Positions 31,332 through 42,450 of a DNA stretch of 64,000 bases are shown here, one piece after another. A program made the translations under genes and the position numbers. The stretch's first letter is position 1. Each line of letters starts with the position of its first letter. The DNA lies in assembly GCA_002840835.1 (NCBI GenBank), contig PHCQ01000022.1, positions 1 through 64,000 on the forward strand, written 5' to 3'. The notes under the pieces were generated by a model that worked only from the letters and a program-made list of their open reading frames with translations, searched no databases and had not been told where the DNA came from. The stretch is from Betaproteobacteria bacterium HGW-Betaproteobacteria-16. Lineage in GTDB: Bacteria; Pseudomonadota; Gammaproteobacteria; Burkholderiales; Burkholderiaceae_C.

Positions 31332-33107
31332 ATGGAAATCAACAAGGCCGAACTGGCCTCCGCTGCCGCTGTGTCCGGCTCCTCTCCCCAAGAACTCCGC
31401 GGCGCCGAGATTCTCGTCAAGGCTCTTCAGGCCGAAGGCGTGAATTACGTATGGGGCTATCCTGGCGGTGCAGTTCTTCACATTTACGACGCGTTCTACA
31501 AGCAGGACACCATTCAGCACGTGCTGGTGCGTCACGAGCAGGCAGCCGTGCATGCGGCGGACGGCTTTGCACGTGCCACCGGCGAGGTGGGTGTGGCGCT
31601 GGTCACTTCAGGCCCAGGTCTGACCAACGCGGTCACCGGCATTGCCACCGCGTACATGGACAGCATTCCCATGGTGATCATCAGCGGGCAGGTCCCGACT
31701 GCCGCCATTGGCCTGGACGCTTTTCAGGAATGCGACACCGTCGGCATCACGCGACCGATCGTCAAACACAACTTCCTGGTGAAGGACGTGCGCGACATGG
31801 CCGTCGTCATGAAGAAGGCCTTTCACATCGCGCGCAGTGGCCGTCCAGGCCCGGTGGTGGTGGATGTGCCCAAAGACGTGTCTTTCAACAAGACCGCCTA
31901 CACCGGTTATCCCGAATCGGTGGAAATGCGTTCTTACAACCCGGTGCGAAAGGGGCACGGCGGTCAGATTCGCAAGGCCCTGCAGCTCCTGCTGTCGGCC
32001 AAGCGACCTTACATCTACACCGGTGGCGGTGTGCTGCTGGGCAATGCGGTCCAGGAGTTGCGCACGCTGGTGGACCTCCTTGGATATCCGGTCACCAACA
32101 CCCTGATGGGGCTGGGCGCCTATCCGGCGTCTGACCGGAAGTTTCTGGGCATGCTGGGCATGCACGGCACCATTGAGGCCAACAACGCCATGCAGAACTG
32201 TGACGTTCTGCTGGCTGTGGGTGCCCGCTTTGATGATCGTGTCATTGGTAACCCCAAACATTTTGCACAGAACGAGCGCAAGATCATCCACATCGACATC
32301 GACCCGTCGAGCATTTCCAAGCGCGTCAAAGTCGATGTGCCCATCGTCGGCGACGTGAAGGATGTGTTGGTCGAGCTGATCAACATGGTTCGCGAAAGCG
32401 CTCAGAGAGCCGACGAAAAGGCGCTGGCATTGTGGTGGGAGACCATCGAGGCTTGGCGTTCGCGCGACTGCCTGAAATACGACCGCGGGAACAAGGACGT
32501 GATCAAGCCGCAGTACGTGGTTGAAACGCTCTGGGACATGACCAGAGACGCTGATGCCTACATCACGTCCGACGTGGGTCAGCATCAAATGTGGGCTGCC
32601 CAGTACTACCGGTTTGACAAACCCCGGCGGTGGATCAACTCGGGTGGCCTGGGCACCATGGGCGTGGGGATTCCTTATGCCATGGGCATCAAGATGGCCA
32701 AGCCGGACAGCGAGGTCTTCTGTGTCACCGGTGAAGGTTCGGTGCAGATGTGCATCCAGGAACTCTCCACCTGCCTCCAGTACAACACCCCGATCAAGAT
32801 CGTCTCGCTCAACAACCGCTACCTTGGCATGGTGCGTCAGTGGCAGGAAATCGACTATGAAGGTCGCTACAGCCACAGCTATATGGATGCGTTGCCGAAT
32901 TTCGTGAAGCTTGCTGAGGCCTACGGACACGTAGGCATGCTGATCGAGCGTCCACAAGACGTCGAGCCGGCATTGCGTGAGGCCCGCAAGCTCAAGGACC
33001 GCACGGTGTTCATGGACTTCCGTACCGATCCGACCGAAAACGTGTTCCCGATGGTGAAAGCCGGCAAGGGCATCACGGAAATGCTGCTGGGGTCTGAAGA
33101 TCTCTGA
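31332..33107 (+). CDS. ilvB: Acetolactate synthase large subunit
   Basis: GGAVLHIYDAFYK, RHEQAAVHAADGFARATGEVG, ThDP-binding GEGSVQMCIQELST. Confidence 0.96.
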   Translation: MEINKAELASAAAVSGSSPQELRGAEILVKALQAEGVNYVWGYPGGAVLHIYDAFYKQDTIQHVLVRHEQAAVHAADGFARATGEVGVALVTSGPGLTNAVTGIATAYMDSIPMVIISGQVPTAAIGLDAFQECDTVGITRPIVKHNFLVKDVRDMAVVMKKAFHIARSGRPGPVVVDVPKDVSFNKTAYTGYPESVEMRSYNPVRKGHGGQIRKALQLLLSAKRPYIYTGGGVLLGNAVQELRTLVDLLGYPVTNTLMGLGAYPASDRKFLGMLGMHGTIEANNAMQNCDVLLAVGARFDDRVIGNPKHFAQNERKIIHIDIDPSSISKRVKVDVPIVGDVKDVLVELINMVRESAQRADEKALALWWETIEAWRSRDCLKYDRGNKDVIKPQYVVETLWDMTRDADAYITSDVGQHQMWAAQYYRFDKPRRWINSGGLGTMGVGIPYAMGIKMAKPDSEVFCVTGEGSVQMCIQELSTCLQYNTPIKIVSLNNRYLGMVRQWQEIDYEGRYSHSYMDALPNFVKLAEAYGHVGMLIERPQDVEPALREARKLKDRTVFMDFRTDPTENVFPMVKAGKGITEMLLGSEDL

Positions 33108-33256
33108 GGCCGTCGTGCTCGGGGGTGGCCAGCGCATTGGGCGCACCACACCCACCACACAAGGCTTCGCTCCCATCCATCACTGAAGAATCTATTTGCA
33201 GCCAAGCCTGCGCATTACCGTGCGCAGGGGAGGGCTCAGAAAAGAGGAATCCATTC

Positions 33257-33748
33257 ATGAAACACATCATTGCCGTGCTGCTCGAAAACGAGCCAGGTGC
33301 GCTCTCTCGCGTGGTGGGGTTGTTCTCCGCCCGCGGATACAACATCGAATCACTGACCGTGGCGCCCACCGAGGACGCTTCGCTGTCGCGAATGACCATC
33401 CAGACCACCGGGTCCGATGACGTGATTGAGCAGATCACCAAACATCTCAACCGACTGATCGAGGTGGTCAAAGTCGTGGACCTGACCGAAGGTGCCTACA
33501 CCGAGCGTGAACTCATGCTCGTCAAGGTGCGCGCTGTTGGCAAGGAACGCGAAGAAATGAAGCGCATGGCCGACATCTTTCGGGGGCGCATCATCGACGT
33601 CACCGAAAAAAGCTACACCATTGAACTCACGGGCGACCAGAGCAAGAACGACGCGTTCCTGGAGGCAATCGACCGGGGTTCGATTCTTGAAACCGTGCGA
33701 TCGGGTGCGAGCGGCATTGGTCGTGGCGAACGGATCTTGCGCGTTTGA
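33257..33748 (+). CDS. ilvH: Acetolactate synthase small (regulatory) subunit
   Basis: ACT domain MKHIIAVLLENEPGALSRVVGLFSARGYNIESLTV. Confidence 0.96.
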   Translation: MKHIIAVLLENEPGALSRVVGLFSARGYNIESLTVAPTEDASLSRMTIQTTGSDDVIEQITKHLNRLIEVVKVVDLTEGAYTERELMLVKVRAVGKEREEMKRMADIFRGRIIDVTEKSYTIELTGDQSKNDAFLEAIDRGSILETVRSGASGIGRGERILRV

Positions 33749-33772
33749 TTTTTTCAGGGCTCGGCCATTTGT

Positions 33773-33860
33773 CCGTTCTGGCCGAGCCTGTCGAAGCCTT
33801 GTTCCGTTTCCCGACGGAACAAGACCCCCGAGAGCCCTTCGACAGGCTCGCGAAGAACGG
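33773..33860. repeat. REP-like nested palindromic element
   Basis: Outer arms CCGTTCT..CGAGCCTGTCGAAG and CTTCGACAGGCTCG..AGAACGG enclose an inner perfect 10-bp hairpin CTTGTTCCGT-TTCCCG-ACGGAACAAG. Confidence 0.75.
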
Positions 33861-33881
33861 CACCACACCTATTTCAACTGA

Positions 33882-34916
<1,035 letters not shown>

Positions 34917-34925
34917 TGCTTTTTT

Positions 34926-34947
34926 GGTGACCCGGTGATGGGTCACC
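34926..34947 (+). terminator. Hairpin downstream of ilvC
   Basis: GGTGACCC-GGTGAT-GGGTCACC. Confidence 0.5.
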
Positions 34948-34962
34948 CAGGTGTCAGTCCGT

Positions 34963-34986
34963 CCAGGGCCACTTCGGTGGCCCTGG
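34963..34986 (+). terminator. UUCG tetraloop hairpin between ilvC and pssA
   Basis: CCAGGGCCAC-TTCG-GTGGCCCTGG, perfect 10-bp stem. Confidence 0.6.
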
Positions 34987-35087
34987 GTGTTTCCGGGAAG
35001 CCCTACTGGCTTACACTGACACTTTGGCGATCCGTGGCCAACAACCGGCGCGTCCTCCAGGTCACATGCGCCGACAACGAGATTTTC

Positions 35088-35897
35088 ATGCACGACGGAA
35101 CCGAACCCCTGAATCCACCCAATCCGGAAACTCCCAGGAGGCGCAAGGGCATCTACATGGTGCCCAACATGATCACGCTGGCTGCACTCTTTGGAGGTTT
35201 CTATGCCGTGGTGATGGCCATGAATGGTCGCTTCGACCTGGCCACCGTTGGCATCTTCGCCGCCATGTTTCTGGACAGCATGGATGGGCGGGTTGCGCGC
35301 ATGACCAACACCCAGAGTGCATTTGGCGAGCAAATGGATTCTCTGTCTGACATGGTGTCTTTCGGCGCGGCTCCGGCTCTGATCGCCTACGAATGGACTT
35401 TGCGCGATCTGGGCCGCTGGGGCTGGATTGCCGCGTTCGTGTATTGCGCCTGTGCCGCTCTCCGATTGGCACGGTTCAATGTGAACACCGGCGTGGTGGA
35501 CAAGCGGTACTTCCAGGGCCTTCCGTCGCCCGCCGCTGCCGCGCTGGTCGCAGGGTTCATCTGGTTGATGACCGAACACGAGGTGCCCCCTGCCGATCTC
35601 ACCTGGGCCATGTTCGCGCTGACGCTCTATTCGGGGCTGACCATGGTGACCAACGTGCCGTTCTACAGCTTCAAGGATCTGAGCCTGAAACGCAGCGTGC
35701 CCTTTGCTGCCATTGTGCTGGTGGCACTCGGTATTGCCGTGATCAACATCCATCCGCCGACGGTGCTGTTTGGCCTTTTCGTGTTGTATGGCCTTTCGGG
35801 CTACGCCGTGTATGTCTGGCGCAAGGCCAAGGGTCGCCCCACCAGCGTCATCAGCACCTCCACCGATGAGCCAGACGAGCGTGGACTGCATGATTGA
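35088..35897 (+). CDS. pssA: CDP-diacylglycerol--serine O-phosphatidyltransferase
   Basis: [24 protein letters not shown]-alcohol phosphatidyltransferase motif [26 protein letters not shown]. Confidence 0.95.
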   Translation: MHDGTEPLNPPNPETPRRRKGIYMVPNMITLAALFGGFYAVVMAMNGRFDLATVGIFAAMFLDSMDGRVARMTNTQSAFGEQMDSLSDMVSFGAAPALIAYEWTLRDLGRWGWIAAFVYCACAALRLARFNVNTGVVDKRYFQGLPSPAAAALVAGFIWLMTEHEVPPADLTWAMFALTLYSGLTMVTNVPFYSFKDLSLKRSVPFAAIVLVALGIAVINIHPPTVLFGLFVLYGLSGYAVYVWRKAKGRPTSVISTSTDEPDERGLHD

Positions 35898-35931
35898 TAC
35901 ACGCGGTCGATATCTGTGCTACATTCGCCCC

Positions 35932-35985
35932 ATGTCTTTGCGCGCCCTGTCCCTACTACTGGATGTCCTTCACGGGCAGAGTTGA
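35932..35985 (+). CDS. Leucine-rich leader peptide [17 protein letters not shown] (leuA attenuator)
   Basis: 17 aa with 6 Leu, including tandem CTA-CTA-CTG codons; followed by a terminator and a leuA-type gene. Confidence 0.82.
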   Translation: MSLRALSLLLDVLHGQS

Positions 35986-36008
35986 CAGCGCGAAAGCACT
36001 ACCAATCC

Positions 36009-36042
36009 AAACGGCCCGTTTGCACCCGCAGCGGGCCGTTTT
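36009..36042 (+). terminator. Leader terminator (attenuator) upstream of leuA
   Basis: AAACGGCCCG ... CGGGCCGTTTT; the 5' arm can alternatively pair with ACGGGC at 35972-35977. Confidence 0.8.
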
Positions 36043-36082
36043 GCATTGGGGGCTGCGGGAGTTTTACCATCGAGATCCAATC

Positions 36083-37786
36083 ATGTTGAACCAACCTGCC
36101 AGCAAATACCGAGCCTTCCCTCCGATTCGCCTGACAGACCGCACCTGGCCTGATGCGGTCCTCACGAAGGCGCCCATCTGGTTGAGTACCGACCTGCGTG
36201 ATGGCAATCAGGCTCTGATTGAGCCCATGGACGTTGCGCGCAAGCTGCGCATGTTCGAACTGCTGGTGAGCATTGGTTTCAAGGAGATTGAGGTAGGGTT
36301 TCCGTCCGCCTCGCAGGCCGAGTTCGATTTCCTCAGGCTGCTCATCGAAGAAAAGCGAATTCCGGAAGACGTCACCATTCAGGTGTTGACCCAGGCGCGC
36401 GAACCCCTGATACGTCGAACCTTCGAGTCCCTTGAGGGTGTGCCGCGCGCCATCGTGCATCTCTACAACGCCACAGCGCCTGTGATGCGGTCGGTGGTGC
36501 TGGGCATGGGGGAAGATGCCATCGTGGCCCTCGCCACTGAGCACGCACAGATGTTTGCCGATATGGCGGCCGCGAGGCCCCAGACCCGGTGGACGTTCCA
36601 GTATTCGCCAGAGATGTTCTCCGGCACCGAACTGGCGTTTTCCAAGCGGGTGGTCGACGCCGTGACCGCTGTCTGGAAGCCCACGCCGGATCGCAAGTAC
36701 ATCGTCAATCTTCCGTCCACAGTCGAGCACAGCACACCGAACATCTTTGCCGACATGATCGAATGGATGCATCGCCACTTGGAACGGCGCGATGCGATTG
36801 TGCTGTCCGTGCACCCCCACAATGACAGAGGAACTGGCACTGCGGCGGGCGAGCTGGCCCTGATGGCAGGCGCGGACCGCATCGAAGGCTGTCTGTTTGG
36901 CAATGGCGAGCGCACGGGCAATCTTGACCTGGTCAACGTGGCGCTCAATCTGTACACCCAGGGTGTTTCACCGGGACTGGATTTTTCCCGGATCGACGAC
37001 ATTCGGCGCACGGTGGAGCATTGCAACCAGTTGCCCGTGCATCCTCGCCACCCCTATGTGGGCGAGCTGGTCTACACATCGTTTTCAGGTTCGCACCAGG
37101 ACGCCATCAAAAAAGCATTTGCTGCGCGGCAAAACGGTGATGTCTGGGATATTCCCTACCTGCCGATCGACCCCAAGGATCTGGGCCGAAGCTACGAAGC
37201 CGTGATTCGAGTCAACAGCCAGTCCGGCAAAGGCGGCATGGCCTACCTGCTGGAGTCCGAGCATGGGCTTGAGATGCCGCGGCGGCTGCAAATCGAGTTC
37301 AGCCAGGTGGTTCAAACGCAGATGGATGCACAGGGAGGCGAGTTCACGGCCGATGACCTCTGGCGCATCTTCGTGAAGGAATACGGACTGGAGCGTGTGG
37401 TCGCGCCAGGACATTGCTTCTTGCAGGAAGACAATGATGGCCGCATGCACGTGAGCGCAGACGTGCTGCTGAGCGACCGGTCCCTGAAGTTGCAAGCGAG
37501 CGGGCACGGCCCCATCGACGCGTTCGTCAACGGACTCAACGCGGCTGGTGAGTGCGTAAGAGTCCTCGATTACCACGAACATGCGGTCGGTGAAGGAGCG
37601 GACGCCAAGGCGGTGACCTATATCGAGCTTCGTGTCGGTGAGGCGGTGACCGTGTTTGGCGTGGGCATGGACACCAGCATCGTCGCGGCATCATTCAAGG
37701 CTGTGCTGTCGGGTCTCCTGAGAGCCAAGGCCCGTACCGCCAGTGCCGACCTTGCAGCAGCGCCTTCCGAAACAACCATCAGCTGA
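36083..37786 (+). CDS. leuA: 2-isopropylmalate synthase, long (LeuA2/TIGR00970-like) form
   Basis: [89 protein letters not shown]-terminal LeuA dimer domain. Confidence 0.95.
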   Translation: MLNQPASKYRAFPPIRLTDRTWPDAVLTKAPIWLSTDLRDGNQALIEPMDVARKLRMFELLVSIGFKEIEVGFPSASQAEFDFLRLLIEEKRIPEDVTIQVLTQAREPLIRRTFESLEGVPRAIVHLYNATAPVMRSVVLGMGEDAIVALATEHAQMFADMAAARPQTRWTFQYSPEMFSGTELAFSKRVVDAVTAVWKPTPDRKYIVNLPSTVEHSTPNIFADMIEWMHRHLERRDAIVLSVHPHNDRGTGTAAGELALMAGADRIEGCLFGNGERTGNLDLVNVALNLYTQGVSPGLDFSRIDDIRRTVEHCNQLPVHPRHPYVGELVYTSFSGSHQDAIKKAFAARQNGDVWDIPYLPIDPKDLGRSYEAVIRVNSQSGKGGMAYLLESEHGLEMPRRLQIEFSQVVQTQMDAQGGEFTADDLWRIFVKEYGLERVVAPGHCFLQEDNDGRMHVSADVLLSDRSLKLQASGHGPIDAFVNGLNAAGECVRVLDYHEHAVGEGADAKAVTYIELRVGEAVTVFGVGMDTSIVAASFKAVLSGLLRAKARTASADLAAAPSETTIS

Positions 37787-37810
37787 ATCAAATCAAAACA
37801 GGAGAAGACG

Positions 37811-39352
37811 ATGACCGACAAACTGATCATTTTTGACACCACTTTGCGAGACGGCGAACAATCGCCCGGCGCTTCGATGACGAAGGATGAAAAGCTGCGC
37901 ATTGCACGCCAGCTGGAGCGGCTGAAAGTGGACGTGATCGAGGCGGGGTTTGCCGCCAGCTCGAATGGCGACTTTGACTGTGTGCAATCCATCGCCAACA
38001 CAATCAAGGACTCTACGGTCTGCTCGCTTGCCCGCGCCAATGATCGAGACATTTCGCGCGCAGCCGAAGCACTGCAAGGGGCCGCCAGCGCGCGTATCCA
38101 TACCTTTATCGCCACCAGTGCCTTGCACATGGAAAAGAAGCTGCGCATGACACCAGAGCAGGTTCTGGAGCAGGCGCTCCAGTCCGTGCGGTTTGCGCGG
38201 AACCTTTGTGCAGACATCGAGTTCAGCCCCGAAGATGGCTACCGCAGTGATCCGGATTTTCTGTGCCGCGTGCTGGAGGCGGTCATCAAGGAAGGCGCCA
38301 CCACCCTCAATATTCCCGACACTGTGGGTTATGCAATACCTGAGCTGTACGGTGACTTCATCCGCACACTTCGCGAGCGGGTACCCAACTCCGACAAGGC
38401 GATCTGGTCGGTGCATTGCCACAACGATCTGGGCATGGCGGTCGCCAATTCGCTCGCCGGGGTGAAGATCGGCGGGGCGCGCCAGGTGGAGTGCACCATC
38501 AATGGCCTTGGGGAGCGTGCCGGGAATTGTTCGCTTGAAGAGGTCGTGATGGCGGTGCGCACGCGGCGCGACTACTTCGGACTGGATGTGGGTGTGGATG
38601 CGACACAGATCGTGCCTGCCAGCCGCATGGTGAGCCAGACCACTGGCTTCGTGGTGCAGCCCAACAAGGCCGTGGTGGGTGCGAATGCATTTGCCCATGC
38701 CAGTGGCATTCATCAGGACGGCGTGCTCAAGGCGCGGGACACCTACGAGATCATGCGGGCAGAAGACGTGGGTTGGAGTGCCAACAAGATCGTTCTGGGC
38801 AAGCTCAGTGGGCGCAATGCGTTCAAGCAGAGGCTTCAGGATCTGGGCATCGAGATGGCGTCCGAGAGCGAAATCAACACGGCATTTGCCGCCTTCAAGG
38901 AACTCGCAGATCGCAAGAGCGAGATCTTTGACGAAGACATCCTCGCGCTTTGCAGCGACGAAAGTGTGACGGCGGAGAAGGAGCAGTACGGACTGGTTTC
39001 CCTGTCCCAATCGAGCGAGACGGGTGAACGTCCGCATGCGCAAGTCGTGTTCACCATCGACGGCAAGGAGTTCCAGGGTGCTTCTGATGGCAATGGACCG
39101 GTGGACGCGTCCCTCAAGGCCATCGAAACCCACGTCAAGAGCGGAGCGGAGCTGTTGTTGTACTCGGTCAATGCCATCACCAGCGGCTCGACGGAAAGCC
39201 AGGGAGAGGTCACCGTGCGCCTTCAGCACGGAGGGCGCGTGGTCAACGGAGTGGGTGCAGATCCGGATATCGTCGTTGCTTCCGCCAAGGCCTATCTGAG
39301 TGCGCTGAACAAGTTGCACAGCAAAGCCGACAGGGTTGCAGCACAAGGATGA
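37811..39352 (+). CDS. leuA: 2-isopropylmalate synthase, E. coli-like (LeuA1) form
   Basis: [61 protein letters not shown]-terminal regulatory domain. Confidence 0.95.
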   Translation: MTDKLIIFDTTLRDGEQSPGASMTKDEKLRIARQLERLKVDVIEAGFAASSNGDFDCVQSIANTIKDSTVCSLARANDRDISRAAEALQGAASARIHTFIATSALHMEKKLRMTPEQVLEQALQSVRFARNLCADIEFSPEDGYRSDPDFLCRVLEAVIKEGATTLNIPDTVGYAIPELYGDFIRTLRERVPNSDKAIWSVHCHNDLGMAVANSLAGVKIGGARQVECTINGLGERAGNCSLEEVVMAVRTRRDYFGLDVGVDATQIVPASRMVSQTTGFVVQPNKAVVGANAFAHASGIHQDGVLKARDTYEIMRAEDVGWSANKIVLGKLSGRNAFKQRLQDLGIEMASESEINTAFAAFKELADRKSEIFDEDILALCSDESVTAEKEQYGLVSLSQSSETGERPHAQVVFTIDGKEFQGASDGNGPVDASLKAIETHVKSGAELLLYSVNAITSGSTESQGEVTVRLQHGGRVVNGVGADPDIVVASAKAYLSALNKLHSKADRVAAQG

Positions 39353-39531
39353 AAAAGATGTGAGAAATCAAAGACTTGTAGGTACTTCCGTGTTAATGCT
39401 ACGAAAAGCTACGGAAAGTAGCACCAGTTCTTCCGAACACTGAAGATCAATACACAAGTTTTTGATATTGCTAGTTTTTTTCGATGTCTCTATACTTCAC
39501 ACCAGCCTGATTGTCTGGTTGGAGTAAAGAG

Positions 39532-40686
39532 ATGAAACTTTGTGCAAACCGTGCTCGCAAACCCCTGCTGGGCTTTGCGGCACTGATCATTTCTTTCGCA
39601 CTGGCAGTGCCGGTTTCCGCGCTGGCCAGTGCCAGCTCCAGCAAACGCCCTGTTGCAGCCAAATCGACCCCCACAAAAGCCAAGTCCGTGAAACGACCAG
39701 TCGCCAAGAAGCCAGTGGCTTCGAAAGCGAAACGAGTTCAGGCCAAAGTGCCCCAGAGGCGGGTAGTCGCCAAGATTCGCAATGCACCGGTCAGGGTGGT
39801 CGCCAGCAAGAGCAAGGTGCCCCATTCGAGCAGCGTGCGCTCTGCCGGGGTGGTGCGTGTCGCGACCCAGCCCAGGCTGTCTAACGGAGAGCGCATGGGG
39901 TTGCGCCACGGCTCCGACCCACTCGATCTCAATTCCAGCGTGGCACTGGTGATCGATCAGGAAACCAACGAAGTCCTCTTCAGCAAGAATGACGAAGCGG
40001 TGCTGCCGATAGCATCGCTGACCAAGCTCATGACCGGGTTGGTCATTGCCGAAGCTGGTCTTTCCATGGAGACGCCCATCACCATCACACGGGATGATGT
40101 GGACACCTACAAGGGCAGCCGTTCGCGGCTTGCCATTGGTACCACGCTCAGCCGCGGTGAATTGATGCATCTCTCACTGATGTCCAGCGAAAATCGGGCT
40201 GCCCATGCACTCGGGCGCACTTACCCAGGCGGAATGACGCAGTTCGTGCACGACATGAATGCAAAGGCCCGGGAGCTGGGCATGAACGACACGCGCTATG
40301 TCGAGCCCACAGGTCTGTCCAGTGACAACAAATCCAGTGCACGCGACCTCGCAACTTTGGTCTCGGCAGCCTACGAAAGGCCCATGCTGCGCGATTTGTC
40401 AACGTCGCCGGGACACCAGCTCGACCTTGGCCGCCGCACGCTGCAGTACAACAATTCCAACCGACTGATCCACAACCCGGCTTGGGACATCGGTCTGCAG
40501 AAGACCGGCTACATCTCGGAGGCGGGTCGCTGCCTTGTCATGCAAGCCCGTGTGGCAGGCCGGCAAGTGATCATGGTGTTTCTGGATGCTGCGGGCACCC
40601 TCAGCAGGAACCAGGATGCAGAGCGCGTGCGTCGATGGGTTGAGAGTCAGACAAACGTTCAGGCGGCCATCAGACCCCAGGGCTGA
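39532..40686 (+). CDS. pbpG: Serine D-Ala-D-Ala endopeptidase (peptidase S11, PBP7-like)
   Basis: SxxK motif ASLTKLMTG, SSEN motif, KTGYI; signal peptide followed by a Lys/Ala/Val-rich segment. Confidence 0.92.
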   Translation: MKLCANRARKPLLGFAALIISFALAVPVSALASASSSKRPVAAKSTPTKAKSVKRPVAKKPVASKAKRVQAKVPQRRVVAKIRNAPVRVVASKSKVPHSSSVRSAGVVRVATQPRLSNGERMGLRHGSDPLDLNSSVALVIDQETNEVLFSKNDEAVLPIASLTKLMTGLVIAEAGLSMETPITITRDDVDTYKGSRSRLAIGTTLSRGELMHLSLMSSENRAAHALGRTYPGGMTQFVHDMNAKARELGMNDTRYVEPTGLSSDNKSSARDLATLVSAAYERPMLRDLSTSPGHQLDLGRRTLQYNNSNRLIHNPAWDIGLQKTGYISEAGRCLVMQARVAGRQVIMVFLDAAGTLSRNQDAERVRRWVESQTNVQAAIRPQG

Positions 40687-40800
40687 CAGTCGGCCACCCT
40701 TAGCGCCGCCGTGTGCGACGCACGGTCACCGCCACTTCGACGCATTTTTGAGGTCTGGGAAACCAGAGTACACCCACGCGCAAGCGCCCTGCGATTCACC

Positions 40801-41580
40801 TCAAGCGTTGGGGCAGCCCAGCGCAGCTGAAATTTCAGTTGCCGTTGCCCGCAATTTGGACACCCAGTTTTCGTCGATGCGATCGGCAGGTGCGGAAATG
40901 GACAACCCCGCAACCAGTTTGCACTGATCGTCGTAGATGCCGGCTGCCATGCAACGCACCCCCATCTCCAGTTCCTCGTTGTCGCGCGCAATGCCCGCCT
41001 GGCGGCATTGATTGAGCTCACGCTCGAGGCTTGCCAACTGGGTGAGGCTGTTGCGGGTGTTGCCCGCCAGTCCAGTTCGGGTGGCATAGGCTCGCACGCG
41101 CAGGGGGTCGTCAGCGGCCAGGAACAGTTTGCCCACCGACGTGAGATGCAAGGGCGCCCGACCGCCTATGGCGCGAACCACTTGCATGCCGGACCGTTCG
41201 CTATAGGCCCGTTCCACATACACAATTTCATCGCCCTGTCGAACGCTGAGATTGACGGGTTGCTGTATGAGTTTGTGCAGTTCGCGCATCGGTGTCAGCG
41301 CAGCGTCACGCACATTCAGCCGGGCCTTGACCAGATTGCCTAGCTCCAGAAGGCGCATGCCGAGGCGGTAGCTGCCGGCTTCAGGTCGATCAACGAACCG
41401 ACCTATCGTCAGGTCGTTCAGGATGCGGTGCGCGGTTGAGGGATGGAGTCCGGTCTTTTCGCTGACTTCCTTCAAGGAAACCGGTTCTTCACGTGACGCC
41501 AGGACTTCCAGCAGATTGAACATCCGTTCAATGACCTGAACGGTCGGGGTGGTGGGTAGCTGATCGGAGCGTTTTGTCAT
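40801..41580 (-). CDS. IclR family transcriptional regulator
   Basis: N-terminal HTH PVSLKEVSEKTGLHPSTAHRILNDLTIGRFV, IclR effector domain. Confidence 0.94.
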   Translation of the reverse strand: MTKRSDQLPTTPTVQVIERMFNLLEVLASREEPVSLKEVSEKTGLHPSTAHRILNDLTIGRFVDRPEAGSYRLGMRLLELGNLVKARLNVRDAALTPMRELHKLIQQPVNLSVRQGDEIVYVERAYSERSGMQVVRAIGGRAPLHLTSVGKLFLAADDPLRVRAYATRTGLAGNTRNSLTQLASLERELNQCRQAGIARDNEELEMGVRCMAAGIYDDQCKLVAGLSISAPADRIDENWVSKLRATATEISAALGCPNA

Positions 41581-41673
41581 GGTTTCACAAGGGTTGCCAT
41601 GATTTTACAAGATGAAATCACCACCCTGGCAAGCCCGCTTGGACCTGCCACACAGCAGAGCAGCAGCCCGTCT

Positions 41674-42435
41674 TCAGGGCAAAGTTGTTTTTGCCAGTGT
41701 CTGAGTGCCGCTCCATTGACCGTCTACCAGGAGCTCGTAGGGGCGAAAGCTCGATTTGTAGTTCATCTTCGCGCTCTCAGCGATCCAGTAACCCAGGTAC
41801 ACATGCGGCAGGTCCAGCGCTTTCGCCTGTTCGATCTGCCACAACACGTTGTAAGTGCCATAGCTGGCCTGGTCTGCGGGTTCATAGAAGGTGTAGACCG
41901 CAGACAGCCCGTCATTGAGCACATCGACGATGGAGACCATCACCAATCGGGCTGGACGCCCATCAGTGGCCGGTTCGTAAAACTCGACCAGCCGCGAATT
42001 TACCCGGCTTTGCAGCAGGAACTGGGTGAATTGATCGATGCTGTCGTGATCCATGCCGCCACCTGCGTGGCGATGGTTTTGGTATCGCAGGTACAGCTGG
42101 TAGTGTTCAGGCACAAAGCAGAGCTTGAGCACCCGGGTCTGCAAGCGACCGAATCGCGCCATGCACCGGCGCTGCGTCCGGTTGGGTGTGAAGCGCGCTA
42201 CCGGTAGCCGCAACGGAACACAGGCGTTGCAGCCATCGCAGTACGGCCTGTAAGTGAACATGCCGCTGCGTCGAAAGCCATGCACCACGAGATCGGAGTA
42301 GGCATCGTTGTGGATCAAGTGGCTGGGTGTGGCCACTTGGGATCGGGCCTGGCGCCCCGGCAGGTAGCTGCATGGGTAGGGAGCCGTCGCATAAAACTGC
42401 AGCGCCTGAAGCGGAAGTTCTTTGAGATGTGTCAC
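41674..42435 (-). CDS. bpt: Aspartate/glutamate leucyltransferase (arginyltransferase-like)
   Basis: [77 protein letters not shown]. Confidence 0.95.
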   Translation of the reverse strand: MTHLKELPLQALQFYATAPYPCSYLPGRQARSQVATPSHLIHNDAYSDLVVHGFRRSGMFTYRPYCDGCNACVPLRLPVARFTPNRTQRRCMARFGRLQTRVLKLCFVPEHYQLYLRYQNHRHAGGGMDHDSIDQFTQFLLQSRVNSRLVEFYEPATDGRPARLVMVSIVDVLNDGLSAVYTFYEPADQASYGTYNVLWQIEQAKALDLPHVYLGYWIAESAKMNYKSSFRPYELLVDGQWSGTQTLAKTTLP

Positions 42436-42450
42436 TCTCGTGCGCCGTCT

